Positions 35,683-44,897 of a DNA stretch of 64,000 nt are shown here, one piece after another. The number at the start of each line of letters is the position of its first letter. The first letter of the stretch is position 1. The notes beneath the pieces were generated by a model. The model worked only from the letters and a program-made list of their open reading frames with translations, ran no database searches and was not told where the DNA came from. Source of the stretch: Hyphomicrobiales bacterium (lineage in GTDB: Bacteria > Pseudomonadota > Alphaproteobacteria > Rhizobiales > Xanthobacteraceae); contig WHTM01000011.1 of assembly GCA_009377755.1 (NCBI GenBank), positions 62,001 through 126,000 on the forward strand. Reading direction: 5' to 3'. Both the position numbers and the translations under genes were made by a program.

Positions 35683-36572
35683 CCGCGCATCATATCGCGG
35701 GGGTCGAAGGTAATCTCGATGTCCTTCCACTGATCGTAATGCTCCGGCAGCAGCATATTGAACGGCTGGCCGCGAAACAGTGCCCGGATGGCACTCTCGC
35801 GCGCCGTCTGGAACAGTGTGCTGGTGCCGCTGGTGAGGACCTGCGGGGGACCGGAAAGGCGGCCATCCCGGCTGAGCCGGACACGGACCCGGACGATCAG
35901 CTCCTCGGGACTCTTGGCGCCGATCGGCGGATTCCATAGTTGCGCCAGCCGGGCGCGCAGCGCATCGATCTCGCTCTGCGACAGGCGCGCCGAATTGGCG
36001 CTCGGCAGGCCCAGCGAAGCAGTACGGTTGAGCGCATCATCGGCCGTTGCTTGCCGCTGCGGCGCGCGCTTATCGAGAAGGGCGGCGACCTTGGCGGCGT
36101 CGAACGCCGGCTGTTCCGGCTTCCTTGGTACCGGTTTTTCCGCTTTTCGCTGCTCTTTTCGCGCTTCCTCGCGCTTCTTCGCGTTCTCTCTCTTCAACGC
36201 TTCGGCGATTTCGTCGACTTTCGGCTCTTGCTTCGCCGCCGCCGGCTGCGGCGGCTTCGGCCGCGGCTCCGGCACCGGCGCCGGCGGAGGCGGCTCGGCC
36301 TTGGCCTCTTTGATCTCCGTCTTCTCGGAAATCTTCGGCGTTGGATCCTCGACGATTTTCTTTTCGGCGATCTTCTCGACCAGCGGCTTCGGCTTTTCCG
36401 CCTTCGGCGCCTTCTTCGAGCCGGCCATCACCTGCGAGTATTCAGTCGTCGAAACGATATCGACCGGCACGCCCTCCGGCGGCGCCTCGAACGGCTTCGC
36501 CGAGAACGACACCAGCCCCCAGGCCAGCAGCCCGGCATGGGCTATCGCGGATATGGCCCAGTCGACCTTCAT
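35679..36572 (-). CDS. tolA: TolA inner-membrane protein of the Tol-Pal system
   Basis: A 297-residue protein. One N-terminal membrane segment (residues about 7-25, AISAIAHAGLLAWGLVSF) is followed by a long Lys/Glu/Pro/Ala-rich periplasmic stalk that includes an AEALKRENAKKREEARKEQRKAEK helix. A TonB-like C-terminal domain of about 90 residues (LIVRVRVRLSRDGRLSG) binds TolB. TolA transmits energy from TolQR to the outer membrane. The TAG stop is provided by the right CTAG of repeat C. The tolR gene lies 74 nt upstream. Confidence 0.93.
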   Translation of the reverse strand: MKVDWAISAIAHAGLLAWGLVSFSAKPFEAPPEGVPVDIVSTTEYSQVMAGSKKAPKAEKPKPLVEKIAEKKIVEDPTPKISEKTEIKEAKAEPPPPAPVPEPRPKPPQPAAAKQEPKVDEIAEALKRENAKKREEARKEQRKAEKPVPRKPEQPAFDAAKVAALLDKRAPQRQATADDALNRTASLGLPSANSARLSQSEIDALRARLAQLWNPPIGAKSPEELIVRVRVRLSRDGRLSGPPQVLTSGTSTLFQTARESAIRALFRGQPFNMLLPEHYDQWKDIEITFDPRDMMRG

Positions 36573-36646
36573 GCGCCGCTAGAAGCTTATCCCCTCCGAC
36601 CGCGTCAGAACTGCGTCTCGCGCACGATCTTTTCGAAAAGCCGTGC

Positions 36647-37096
36647 TCATGAGCCCTGCTCGACCTCCGTGACCAGCGCCACCCGGGAAAACCCGGCAGA
36701 CGACAGCTGTCCCATGATCTTCATCACCGTCCCGTAGTCGACCTTGCGGTCGCCGCGAACGAAAATGCGCTCGTTCTGGCCGCCGCGCGCCTCGGTGACC
36801 GCCTTGAGCTTCGGCACCAATTCGTCGACGGCAATTTCGGCATTCTGCAGGAACACCTGTCCCTTGCCGTTGACCGACACGGTCAGCGGCTCCTTGTCCT
36901 GGTCGAGGCTCTTAGCCTGCGTTTGCGGCAGATCGATGGGCACCCCGACGGTCAGCAGCGGGGCCGAAACCATGAAGATGATCAACAGTACCAGCATGAC
37001 GTCGACCATCGGCGTCACGTTGATTTCGCTCATGACGCCGTGCCGGCGGCGGCGCCGATGTCCGCCTGAGGCCGACGCACCCGGGTTCATTGCCAT
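36647..37096 (-). CDS. tolR: Tol-Pal energising protein TolR
   Basis: A 149-residue ExbD-family protein. It has a short basic cytoplasmic start (HRRRRRHG), one membrane helix (VDVMLVLLIIFMVSAPLLTVG) with the essential Asp in PMVDVML, and a periplasmic domain ending ALVTEVEQGS. With TolQ it forms a proton-driven motor that energises TolA. The start is 37096; ATG 37090 is also possible. It is preceded by tolQ with a 58-nt gap. Confidence 0.96.
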   Translation of the reverse strand: MAMNPGASASGGHRRRRRHGVMSEINVTPMVDVMLVLLIIFMVSAPLLTVGVPIDLPQTQAKSLDQDKEPLTVSVNGKGQVFLQNAEIAVDELVPKLKAVTEARGGQNERIFVRGDRKVDYGTVMKIMGQLSSAGFSRVALVTEVEQGS

Positions 37097-37154
37097 CGGC
37101 CGTCCCCTTTAGACCATCCGAGCATGGTCTCTTCCGAAAGTCGGTTCCCACTGA

Positions 37155-37874
37155 TCATGCTGATCCGCGCTCGTCGATCTGCCGCGACAAGATCGCGGCG
37201 AACTCGTCGGCGAAGCCTTCCAGGCGCTGCGCCTGCTTGTTCACCTCGGAAATGAACTTGTTGTAGAAAATCGTCGCCGGAATGGCGGCCACGAGGCCGA
37301 TCGCGGTCGCGAACAAGGCCTCGGCGATGCCCGGCGCCACCACCGCCAGGGAGGTATTCTTCGACGCTGCAATCGACTGGAAGCTGGTCATGATGCCCCA
37401 GACCGTGCCGAACAAGCCGATGAAGGGGCCGGCCGAGCCAACGGTTGCCAACACCAGCAGCCGCCGTTCGAGGTGTTCGACCTCGCGGGCGATGGTCACG
37501 TCCATCACCTTCTCGATGCGGGTCTGCAGCCCCGCGAACGAGCGAACCTGTCCTTCGAAGCTGCGCTTCCACTCGCGCATCGCGGCGACGAACAGGGCGG
37601 CCATGGAACTCGCCGGGCGCGCCGAGAGCGTCTTGTAGAGTTCTTCCAACGACTGGCCCGACCAGAAAGCGTGCTCGAAGGCGTTCATCGCCTTGCGCGT
37701 GCGCGCATAGAGGATCGTCTTCTCGATCGCGATCGCCCACACCCAGATCGAGCAGACGAGCAGCCCGATCATCACTGATTTGACGATCCAGTGAGCTTGC
37801 CAGAACAGGGCGAAAACAGAGAGATCGGAAGAGGAGAGCGGCAGCGCCGACTGCGCCACGTCGGCAGGATTCAT
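37155..37874 (-). CDS. tolQ: Tol-Pal energising protein TolQ
   Basis: A 239-residue ExbB-family membrane protein with three helices: residues about 31-52 (WIVKSVMIGLLVCSIWVWAIA), around 145-165 (LATVGSAGPFIGLFGTVWGI) and 180-205 (IAEALFATAIGLVAAIPATIF). The last two line the proton channel with TolR. It is the first gene of the tol operon here. The usual upstream neighbour, ybgC, lies 12 kb away at 49897, separated by the insertion at 38.2-49.9 kb. Confidence 0.96.
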   Translation of the reverse strand: MNPADVAQSALPLSSSDLSVFALFWQAHWIVKSVMIGLLVCSIWVWAIAIEKTILYARTRKAMNAFEHAFWSGQSLEELYKTLSARPASSMAALFVAAMREWKRSFEGQVRSFAGLQTRIEKVMDVTIAREVEHLERRLLVLATVGSAGPFIGLFGTVWGIMTSFQSIAASKNTSLAVVAPGIAEALFATAIGLVAAIPATIFYNKFISEVNKQAQRLEGFADEFAAILSRQIDERGSA

Positions 37875-38258
37875 CAGTCACGTCCTTCTCGCTGGCCGGC
37901 CGGTACGATCCGGACCGGGCGGCGCACCGCTCGGATTTGCGACGGGAACGTCGGAGGCACGATGACCACCGTCGAAAATTCCCGAAATGTGCAAAGAACC
38001 CCGGCCCGTCCGCTTAGCGGGCGACACCGGAATCCTTGGCAAAGGTGTCCAAACTAGGGCGCCGAACTCGACACTGGCGCTTACTAAGCAATGCCCGTGA
38101 CGGTTAACAATGGGTTACCGATTGGAATCGATTCAACAAAGAACGGTCCCGTCCCCGCGCCAGCCTTATGGTACCGGCAGCACGTCCCGAGCCGGCCTAT
38201 GTGCATTCGGGCTGGCTCAGCCGTCTCGGCGGTGCATCCCTTCCCCGCCTTCCGACAC
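37875..38258. other. Gene-free stretch upstream of tolQ
   Basis: These 384 nt contain no gene-like reading frame. They must hold the promoter of the tol operon on the minus strand, because the normal ybgC context is missing. The best candidate pair is weak, so none is annotated. The far left end of the accessory insertion is probably in this stretch, beside the small gene at 38259. Confidence 0.6.
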
Positions 38259-38519
38259 CTAGCGTCGTGGCGGATCCTCCCGCAGACGAACGGTCCACCG
38301 CCGTTCGAGCGCAACAATGCGCGAGCCGTATTGCGGCCGTGCGCTGAGGTCGTCCAGAGCGATCTGGATGGTGCGCAGGGAGCCAGCCCAGTCGTTGCGC
38401 TGGTCGATGCTTTCCATGATATCGACGATGGCGCGCGTGAAGTAGACATCGACGGATGAAGCGAGCAGACGGATGTAGAGTCCCCGCGTCGCCGTCCAGC
38501 GATTCCTCAGCCCGCGCAT
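38259..38519 (-). CDS. Small hypothetical protein
   Basis: An 86-residue protein with an amphipathic middle (SSVDVYFTRAIVDIMESIDQR) and a helix near ALDDLSARPQY. Base composition by codon position favours this frame over an overlapping 114-residue frame. No known domain is recognised. It starts 9 nt downstream of the esterase stop on the same strand, so the two are probably cotranscribed and may cooperate. Confidence 0.55.
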   Translation of the reverse strand: MRGLRNRWTATRGLYIRLLASSVDVYFTRAIVDIMESIDQRNDWAGSLRTIQIALDDLSARPQYGSRIVALERRWTVRLREDPPRR

Positions 38520-38528
38520 CGACCGAAC

Positions 38529-39659
38529 TCACGCCCCGCATCGCTGCTGCACCCAGGGCACCACGACGTCGCGGAAAATGTCGTCATCCTTGATCGTGGG
38601 CGAGCGGCCCATGGTTTGGCCTTGCGGATTGACCCAAGCATGCTTGGGGCTGCCGTGCTGGAGCATCAGCGTGAAATCGGCGAACGGCACTTGCGTGTCC
38701 TTGGCGCCGCCGATCAGCAGCATCGGCGGTGTCGGCCGCTCGATCATACCGGAGTCGACAAGCGACAGTGACGGCATGAAGGCGAAAGCCTCCTCGACCG
38801 AAGCGACGCCGAGCATGTGCAAACGCGAGGGCACATAGTCGAACAGGAACTCCTTGGTCCGAAACGCCTGCTGCTGCCATTCGCGCTGGAAATAGTGGTG
38901 CACCGGCCCGCTCTGAAACACGGCACCCTTGAGCCGGCGCGCCTCGGCGTAGGCGGTGCGCGCCGACCAGTAGCTGCCCCAGCTCTGCCCGCGCACGATG
39001 ATGCGGCGGCTGTCGATGTCCGATCTGGTCTGCAGGTGGTTGATGATCGCGGAGATCATCCGCTCCGAGCCGGGCTGCGTCGGCATCGGCGCGTCGGCGG
39101 TGCCGGGCATGTCGACCGCGATGGCGGCGATACCTGCCGCGAGGAATCCGCGCGCCTGGATGGCGACATAGTCCTTCCACAGATCGCTGCCGGCGATGTT
39201 GATCACAATCGGCGGCCGTTCAACCCCGGCTGGTCTCTGCAGATAGGTGCGGATTTCGCGATCCTCGAACGGAATGGCGAACGGCTCGATCGGCGGTGTC
39301 ACCAGGCGGCCATAGGCGGAGAATGCAGTTTGCGCCCTGGCGTAGCATTCCACCTTGCTGGGAGACGACATCACCGGCCAACGGCCGAGCGTGTAGAGGC
39401 GCCAGGCCGCGAGATAGCGCGTCTGCGCTGCTTCGGCTGCGGAGGATTTCTCCGCCGCCCGCGCTCGCTCCATGGTGCGGTCGCCAATCGTCATCCAGGC
39501 GGAGCCCCATTCGTCATGGTCGAGGCTGTGGATGTTCGACAGCGCCTCGCGCGCGTCCTCCGGCCTGATGCCGAATACCGGATAGGCGCCGCGGTCCGCC
39601 CGCGCCTGCGTCTCGGCCTTCAGCTCCGGCCAGGTGCGGGTCTGCCAAGTGTCAGTCAT
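38529..39659 (-). CDS. Alpha/beta hydrolase (esterase)
   Basis: A 376-residue enzyme. The nucleophile elbow is GQSWGS (VRGQSWGSYWSARTAY) and IVINIAGSDLWKD is the oxyanion-hole region. A helical N-terminal part of about 130 residues precedes the hydrolase core, as in FrsA / DUF1100-type esterases. The acid and histidine of the triad probably lie near LIGGAKDTQVPF and GSPKHAW. Likely cytosolic, since there is no signal peptide. The substrate is unknown. It lies between a short hypothetical gene and a repeat, and is transcribed toward tolQ. Confidence 0.82.
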   Translation of the reverse strand: MTDTWQTRTWPELKAETQARADRGAYPVFGIRPEDAREALSNIHSLDHDEWGSAWMTIGDRTMERARAAEKSSAAEAAQTRYLAAWRLYTLGRWPVMSSPSKVECYARAQTAFSAYGRLVTPPIEPFAIPFEDREIRTYLQRPAGVERPPIVINIAGSDLWKDYVAIQARGFLAAGIAAIAVDMPGTADAPMPTQPGSERMISAIINHLQTRSDIDSRRIIVRGQSWGSYWSARTAYAEARRLKGAVFQSGPVHHYFQREWQQQAFRTKEFLFDYVPSRLHMLGVASVEEAFAFMPSLSLVDSGMIERPTPPMLLIGGAKDTQVPFADFTLMLQHGSPKHAWVNPQGQTMGRSPTIKDDDIFRDVVVPWVQQRCGA

Positions 39660-39666
39660 TCATACC

Positions 39667-39800
39667 GCCGTTGTTGTCATCCCGGCCGAGCGCAGCGAGA
39701 GCCGGGACCATGTATCCCTGTGATTCGATCTATCATCAACACTGGGGTACGTGGGTCCCGGATCGGCTTCGCGTCGCTCGCCATCCGGGATGACACCGCG
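39667..39800. repeat. Palindromic repeat, TGTCATCCCGG family, copy 6
   Basis: CCGTTGTTGTCATCCCGG at the left and CCGGGATGACACCG at the right are the arms. GGGACCATGTATCCC and GGGTACGTGGGTCCC lie within. It separates the esterase from the quinone reductase gene. Confidence 0.88.
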
Positions 39801-39814
39801 AATGCAGTGCAAGC

Positions 39815-40792
39815 TCAAGGAATCAAAACAATCGATCCGGTCGTCTTGCGCGCTTCGATATCCGCATGCGCCCGCGGTGCATCGCGCAGCGGGTAGCTAT
39901 GACTGATCGCGACGCGGACGCGGCCGCTCGTCACCATGGCGAACAGGTCGTCGGCGGTCTCGAGCAGCTCGGCGCGCGTCGCCGTGTAGTCCGGCAGGCT
40001 GGGATGGGTGAGAAAGATCGAGCCGAGATGGCCGAGCCGCCGCGGCGGGATCGGATCGGGATCGCCGGACGATTCGCCGAACGAGGCCATGATGCCGCGC
40101 CGGCGCAAGGACCGCAGCGAGCCTTCGAACGTGGTGCGGCCGACCGAATCATAGACCACCGGCACGCCTTCGCCGCCGGTGATCTCGCGCACGCGTTCGG
40201 CGAAGTCATCGCGCGTGTAGACGATGGCGTGATCGCAGCCGTGCGTGCGGGCGATTTCGGCCTTTTCGTCCGAGCCGACGGTGCCGATCACGGTGGCGCC
40301 GAGATGCTTCGCCCATTGGCACATGATCAGCCCAACACCGCCCGCGGCAGCATGGATCAGGATCGGATCGCCCTGCTGCACCGCATAGGTTTGCTTGAGC
40401 AGGTAGCGCGCAGTCATCCCGCGCACCATCATCGAGGCGGCGGTGCGGTCATCGATGGCCGTCGGCAGCGGCACGACGCGTGTGGCGGGCACGTTGCGCG
40501 CTTCCGCATAGGCGCTGTCGGGTCCGGCCACGCAGGCGACGCGGTCGCCGATCGCAAAGCCGGTGACGCCCTCGCCGATGGCTTCGACCATGCCGGCGCT
40601 TTCCAGGCCGAGACCGGACGGCAGCGCCACCGTGTGCACGCCGCGGCGCACCAGCACGTCACGATAGTTCACCGCGACGGCCGTGTTGCGCATGCGAAGC
40701 TGCCCGGGGCCGGGCGGCGGCAGGTCGATGTCGACCCACTGCATCACCTCCGGCCCGCCGGTGCGTTCGATGCGAAAGGATTTGATCATCAT
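39815..40792 (-). CDS. Quinone oxidoreductase-like NADPH dehydrogenase
   Basis: A 325-residue medium-chain dehydrogenase/reductase of the zeta-crystallin / quinone oxidoreductase type, without the zinc ligands of true alcohol dehydrogenases. It begins SFRIERTGGPEVMQW. The NADPH-binding motif is AAAGGVGLIMCQWAKHLGATVIGT. It probably reduces quinones or alpha,beta-unsaturated carbonyls in the cytosol. Two consecutive start codons are available (40792 and 40789). It is the only recognisable metabolic enzyme next to the surface-protein genes and may simply be part of the same acquired segment. Confidence 0.88.
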   Translation of the reverse strand: MMIKSFRIERTGGPEVMQWVDIDLPPPGPGQLRMRNTAVAVNYRDVLVRRGVHTVALPSGLGLESAGMVEAIGEGVTGFAIGDRVACVAGPDSAYAEARNVPATRVVPLPTAIDDRTAASMMVRGMTARYLLKQTYAVQQGDPILIHAAAGGVGLIMCQWAKHLGATVIGTVGSDEKAEIARTHGCDHAIVYTRDDFAERVREITGGEGVPVVYDSVGRTTFEGSLRSLRRRGIMASFGESSGDPDPIPPRRLGHLGSIFLTHPSLPDYTATRAELLETADDLFAMVTSGRVRVAISHSYPLRDAPRAHADIEARKTTGSIVLIP

Positions 40793-40831
40793 AGAAGGCT
40801 TCCCCCGCCGTTTCTTCAGTGCTCATTGAGA

Positions 40832-40921
40832 GCCGCAGCCCGCATGGAGCGCAAGTGGAATGCGGGAGCATCGCATGACGGGAAACACCGCCCCGGATGG
40901 CACTTCGCTTGTCCGGGCTAC
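40832..40921. repeat. Repeat (GTAGCCCGGA type), minus orientation
   Basis: Compared with 44213-44325 in the opposite orientation, GCAGCCCGCATGGAGCGC, a central GGAATGCGGG block and GTCCGGGCTAC correspond to the other copy. The two copies flank the genes at 40947-44158 in inverted orientation. Confidence 0.7.
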
Positions 40922-40946
40922 AGGTGCTGACGGAGGCCAGCGCCGA

Positions 40947-42239
40947 CTATGGTGCGTTGGCGCAGTTGTAGGACGGGCCCTGGGCCACCGCGCGGGCGAG
41001 CCCGCCAGGGACGGTGTGGCCGAGCACTGCGCAGACGTCGTATTTGATTTTGCGATCGGCTGGAAAGCCGTTGAACGGCCGTGACGTCGTCGAGGTGTCG
41101 TACATCACCGGCATGCTCGGGCCGGTGCCGTAGTAGGCGGCCGATCCCCAGGCAATCTTCTTCCCGGTGGTCGGTCCGTTCGGGTCGTCGTAAGGCAGGC
41201 TGTACTGGGCCGACTGGTAGGGCCATTCCCAATCGCAAGGAATCTTCTGCGGCGGCGTCTGCAGCGTGCAACCATTGCCGCCGTTGTAGAGCGTTGAGGT
41301 GCGGCCACGCGCCCCGGACCAGCCGTCGACCAGCGCGCTCCTGTTGAAGCGTCGCGGCTCCACCAGCCCCATCTCGAATTTGCCGGCGATCAGCGCGCTG
41401 TAACGTGCACCTCGGTTGCGCGCCTTCCAAGTCCATTCGCTGCTGCGGGTGAGCGGGCTTCCGAGCGTCTTGAAGTGGAAGCGGTCGCCCCAGATCGCTT
41501 GCTTGATGGGGCGGTTCTCGCCGCCGTCGAAATGCATGACGCCATAGGGGCCGCGGACATCGAAGTTCACGCGGTCCCGCCCGTCCACGTTGCTCATATC
41601 GACGACGGTGCGGATCAGCGGATGGTCCTTGCCACTCTGGAAATACCAGATGATCGTGATTCCCAGCGAGTAGAGCTTCAGCTTGTCGGGATTGACGGGT
41701 GTCGGCCCGACGTCGTTGCCGTTGGCGTCCTTGGGGATCGGCTTGACCGTGCCGTAGCGCGGATAGGTCAGGCGGAAGCGGTGGGCCGCGAGCTCCGGAT
41801 CGCCCGTATTGAGCCGCTTCCCGACCACGGCAAAGTGCCGGCCGAGCGGCGAGTCGTCCTGGCCGAACACCTTCCGCGCGATCGTGCCGGAACCGCCACC
41901 GGCAAAGTCGCGGAAGCGCTCGTGCGAGACGAAATAGCCGAAGCCGCCGTCGTTGCCGCCCGCATCATTGACGCGGACCGTGCGCCACGCGCCGCTCTCG
42001 AACACCTGATAGGTCATCTGGACGGCGTAGCCGCCATTGCCGGGATTACTCTCGCCCTGCTTCTTCAGTGAGACGGTGCGCGGGCGATTGTTGGAATCGC
42101 GCCACTGGTAGCGGTCGACCTTGACGCCGTTGACCACCGTCTCGGTGTGCTCGACCGCCGCCGCGTGCGCCGGACAGGCGGCGAGCGTCGCGACAAAAGC
42201 CGCGGTGGCAAAGAAAGCGCTTCTCATTGTCCGACTCAT
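40947..42239 (-). CDS. Secreted protein of unknown function
   Basis: A 430-residue protein. A signal peptide of about 26 residues (SAFFATAAFVATLAACPAHA) precedes a mature part rich in aromatic and polar beta-type segments (NGGYAVQMTYQVFESGAW, TIIWYFQSGKDHPLIR). Few Cys residues are present. I recognise no domain and cannot assign a function. The ATG at 42239 was chosen over a GTG six codons earlier. It is 21 nt downstream of the frameshifted adhesin gene and shares its orientation, so they are probably cotranscribed. Confidence 0.7.
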   Translation of the reverse strand: MSRTMRSAFFATAAFVATLAACPAHAAAVEHTETVVNGVKVDRYQWRDSNNRPRTVSLKKQGESNPGNGGYAVQMTYQVFESGAWRTVRVNDAGGNDGGFGYFVSHERFRDFAGGGSGTIARKVFGQDDSPLGRHFAVVGKRLNTGDPELAAHRFRLTYPRYGTVKPIPKDANGNDVGPTPVNPDKLKLYSLGITIIWYFQSGKDHPLIRTVVDMSNVDGRDRVNFDVRGPYGVMHFDGGENRPIKQAIWGDRFHFKTLGSPLTRSSEWTWKARNRGARYSALIAGKFEMGLVEPRRFNRSALVDGWSGARGRTSTLYNGGNGCTLQTPPQKIPCDWEWPYQSAQYSLPYDDPNGPTTGKKIAWGSAAYYGTGPSMPVMYDTSTTSRPFNGFPADRKIKYDVCAVLGHTVPGGLARAVAQGPSYNCANAP

Positions 42240-42260
42240 TCTTGCTGTGTATTGCACGCG

Positions 42261-44158
42261 TCAGCAGACTGCCATGAGATGGAACGCGGCGTCGCTCAGC
42301 ACGCCATAGTGATTGCGCGTTTCGACCTGGAGGCCGTTCGCCACCGATCCGGCCTTCACGGAGATAAAGCCGACACCGGAAAGCGTCGCATTGTAGGTAC
42401 AGCGCCGCAGCGAGGTCTTGGCGAATACGATCTCGTACTCACCGGCGCCGTGCCGCACACTGTCAGCGATGTTGCGCGAGCGAGTCAGTGCACCGTCGCC
42501 CATGACGTTGGCCCAGCCGACGATGGTGCTCGGCTCAAGCTCGTCGGAACGCTCTGCCGCCGCCCTGCCGGCCGAGCGCGCATTGCCAAGGGCGTTACTG
42601 CCGGGCGCATCGCGCGAAGGGACGCCGGTCGCATCGCTGCTGTGGTTATCCGAGCTCTTCGTGGCGGTCGCCGGCGCGGCGTTGGGACCGTGCGTTTCCG
42701 TCGTGAGGGCGGCGGTCCTGACCGTGCGCGGGTTGGAGTTCGTCGACGACGGCCTGGTGCGTGCAGGGATCGCTATGAACGATGAGACCGCGGCTGCCGA
42801 GAGCGTCTGCCGCACCTGACGAAGGTTGACCGCGTCGGTCGGCTTGACCCCGGCGGCGACGTTCACGATGCGCCGCTCGCTGCCGGCATTGCCGACGGAT
42901 ACGGTATTGGCGGCGGTTGCGATCGATCCGCTGCCGATCGCCACCGAGCGCGCCATGTCGGCGGTTGCGCCGGTGCCGATCGCGACAGCATGGTCTGTGT
43001 TACGCGCGCACCGGTGCCCACCGCGACCGTGTTGGAGGCGCCAATGATCCTGCCGGCATTCCGCCCGATTGCGATATTGGCGTCGCCGATAACCCTGCCG
43101 CCGGCATTGTCGCCATAGGCGACGTTATATGACCCGGTGACCCTCACGCCGGCGAGAACGCCGCCGGCCGTGTTCCTGTCGCCTGTCACGGAATAACCAG
43201 CGCTGTTGCCCAGGGTCGTGTTGAGGTCGCCGGTGACCTGGTAGCCACTCGCGAGCCCGAGCATCGTGTTGCCGGCGCCGTTCACATTCTGCCCCGCCTC
43301 CTCGCCGAAAATGGAGTTGCGGTGGCTCGTGGCGCTCGCGCCGAAGCCGGCGAAGGCGCCGACGGACGTGGAGCGTACGCCTACCGCTTCGGCGCCGGTA
43401 CCGATCGCCACGCCGAAAGCACCTGTGGCGCTGGCACTCCGGTTCGCAGCGTCGCCGCCGCCGATCGCAATGCTGTAGACGCCATTTGCCCGGGGGCCCA
43501 AATTCACGCCATTCGGATTGGGATAGCTGCCGCCGCCGATGGCGATGCTGTGGTCGCCGGCGCCTCCGGCATTGAGCCCCACCGAAACGGAGTTCTTCCC
43601 AGGCCCCGTCGCGCCTCCAGGCACATGCAGGAATCCAGCCTGCCAGCCGACAGCGACAGCGCCCGTCGCGCTTGCGGTTGCGAGGGCTTGGCCGCCAATG
43701 GCCGTCGACCAGTTGCCATAGGCCCCAGCGAGGTAGCCAATCGCGATGCTGACTTGAGCGTCAGCTTTGGAAGTATCGCCGATCGCGATTGCGTCCGATC
43801 CGGTGGCCTCTGCGAGGGCGCCGACCGCCGTAGCACCTTGCTTGCTGGCGACCGCAAACCGGCCGAGGGCCGTAGCGTAAGAATCGGAAGCAATCGCCCG
43901 ATCACCCAGCGCGGTTGCGTAGGTACTGGTCGCATTTGCATTCCGGCCGACTGCCGTGGCGTCGAGGCCCGGCGCGAACGCCTGGCAGTCCGCGCTGGTG
44001 AGGAGAGTTCCGGTGTTGCCTGAGTTGCACGCGGCCATCGCGGGGGTCCCCGGAAGGGCGAGTGCGGCGATGGCGCAGCTCGCCAGCAAGGCAAGGCCGC
44101 ACCAGCGTGCCGCCCCCGCGCGTGGCCGACTTGCGGCGGTGACCAAAGAATATTTCAT
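42261..44158 (-). pseudogene. YadA-head-like repeat protein, frameshifted
   Basis: The first frame (ATG 44158) gives a signal peptide ending TPAMAA and then about 380 residues of YadA/trimeric-autotransporter head repeats of about 14 residues, such as SYATALGDRAIASD, GSDAIAIGDTSKAD and ATGAFGVAIGTGAE. It breaks down after [10 protein letters not shown]. The downstream part, read in a second frame, continues the repeats ([21 protein letters not shown]), then a neck-like [13 protein letters not shown], a Ser/Thr-rich stretch, and a C-terminal beta domain ending [21 protein letters not shown] single missing base near 42985-43005 explains the break. No YadA beta-barrel anchor is present, so it is a secreted, non-canonical head protein, or decayed. 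AGGAAGAG precedes the start. Confidence 0.7.
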
Positions 44159-44212
44159 CGCGTCTCTTCCTCTTGTTTCGCGAGGCATCCCCTCGCAGTC
44201 TTGCGAGCACCC

Positions 44213-44325
44213 GTAGCCCGGATGAAGTTTGTCCCCGCGAAACGCGGGGACGGACGCAATCCGGGATCGGCTTCCAAAAGACGAGGCCTGCCCCGCATTC
44301 CGTTGGCGCTCCATGCAGGCTGCGG
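44213..44325. repeat. Repeat (GTAGCCCGGA type), plus orientation
   Basis: It starts GTAGCCCGGATG, contains CCCCGCGAAACGCGGGG as an inner hairpin, and ends CGCTCCATGCAGGCTGCGG. It is the inverted partner of 40832-40921. It lies 54 nt upstream of the YadA-head-like gene and may carry part of its promoter. Confidence 0.7.
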
Positions 44326-44569
44326 GTCTGAGCCCCGTCTGTGCGGTCAGCCGCGCCCGCGGTTCAGGCAGCTTGCGTCGATTATCGCCTCACCAGTTCC
44401 CCGGATAGTTTGCAGTCCAAAAAAATCTCAGTGGCGTTACTTGCACTGGCGGAGAAAATCGGACGCGTCTGGGGGGCAAAAAAAGAGCGTATCTCTTGAT
44501 TGAAGAAGAAAGCGTTTGTGTCAGGATTGGTCGCATCTACAAGAAAGCTATTCTTGTTTTTCGGAGCAC

Positions 44570-44881
44570 TTAAGGGCCTTCTGTCAGATCAACCTGGAGT
44601 GTTGTAACTGGCACCGACGCGACGGCGACAACGCCACAGGATACATGGGTGGCCTGCAGCAAGGCACCGCTTGGAACGAGGGCGAGTCCCACGGTGCAGA
44701 AACTGGTCGAACAGATCCTGCTCTTGTGACTCTCATAGAATTGGGGGAAGCCCTTGATGGCTCCATCCGCCCACGCCGAAGCGCCCGTCGTGGCGAGTCC
44801 GATCGCCGCTATTCCCATCGCGATGGCCCGACGATATCGCGCGGGCACCCGCGAGCGCGGAACCAAGAATAATGAAAACAT
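44570..44881 (-). CDS. Small secreted protein
   Basis: A 103-residue protein. A basic N-terminus (VPARYRRAI) is followed by a hydrophobic signal (MGIAAIGLATTGASAWA). The mature part carries three Cys residues: the spaced pair ICSTSFC, and ATHVSCG. No domain is recognised. The start at 44881 gives a clean signal; an upstream in-frame extension gives none. It is the third of five minus-strand genes for exported proteins between 40947 and 46033. The coding sequence looks less GC-biased at third positions than in the housekeeping genes. Confidence 0.55.
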   Translation of the reverse strand: MFSLFLVPRSRVPARYRRAIAMGIAAIGLATTGASAWADGAIKGFPQFYESHKSRICSTSFCTVGLALVPSGALLQATHVSCGVVAVASVPVTTLQVDLTEGP

Positions 44882-44897
44882 GATTCCCCCCCTGCAC

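Noticed and set aside
38197-38541. 114-residue frame overlapping the small gene at 38259
   Set aside because: It is His/Arg rich with poor codon pattern; the 86-residue frame on the same strand looks more like real coding sequence.
42261-44158. Treating the frameshift in the YadA-head-like gene as a sequencing error only
   Set aside because: Possible, and cannot be excluded without reads. But the sequence as given contains the break, so it is reported as a frameshifted gene with that caveat.
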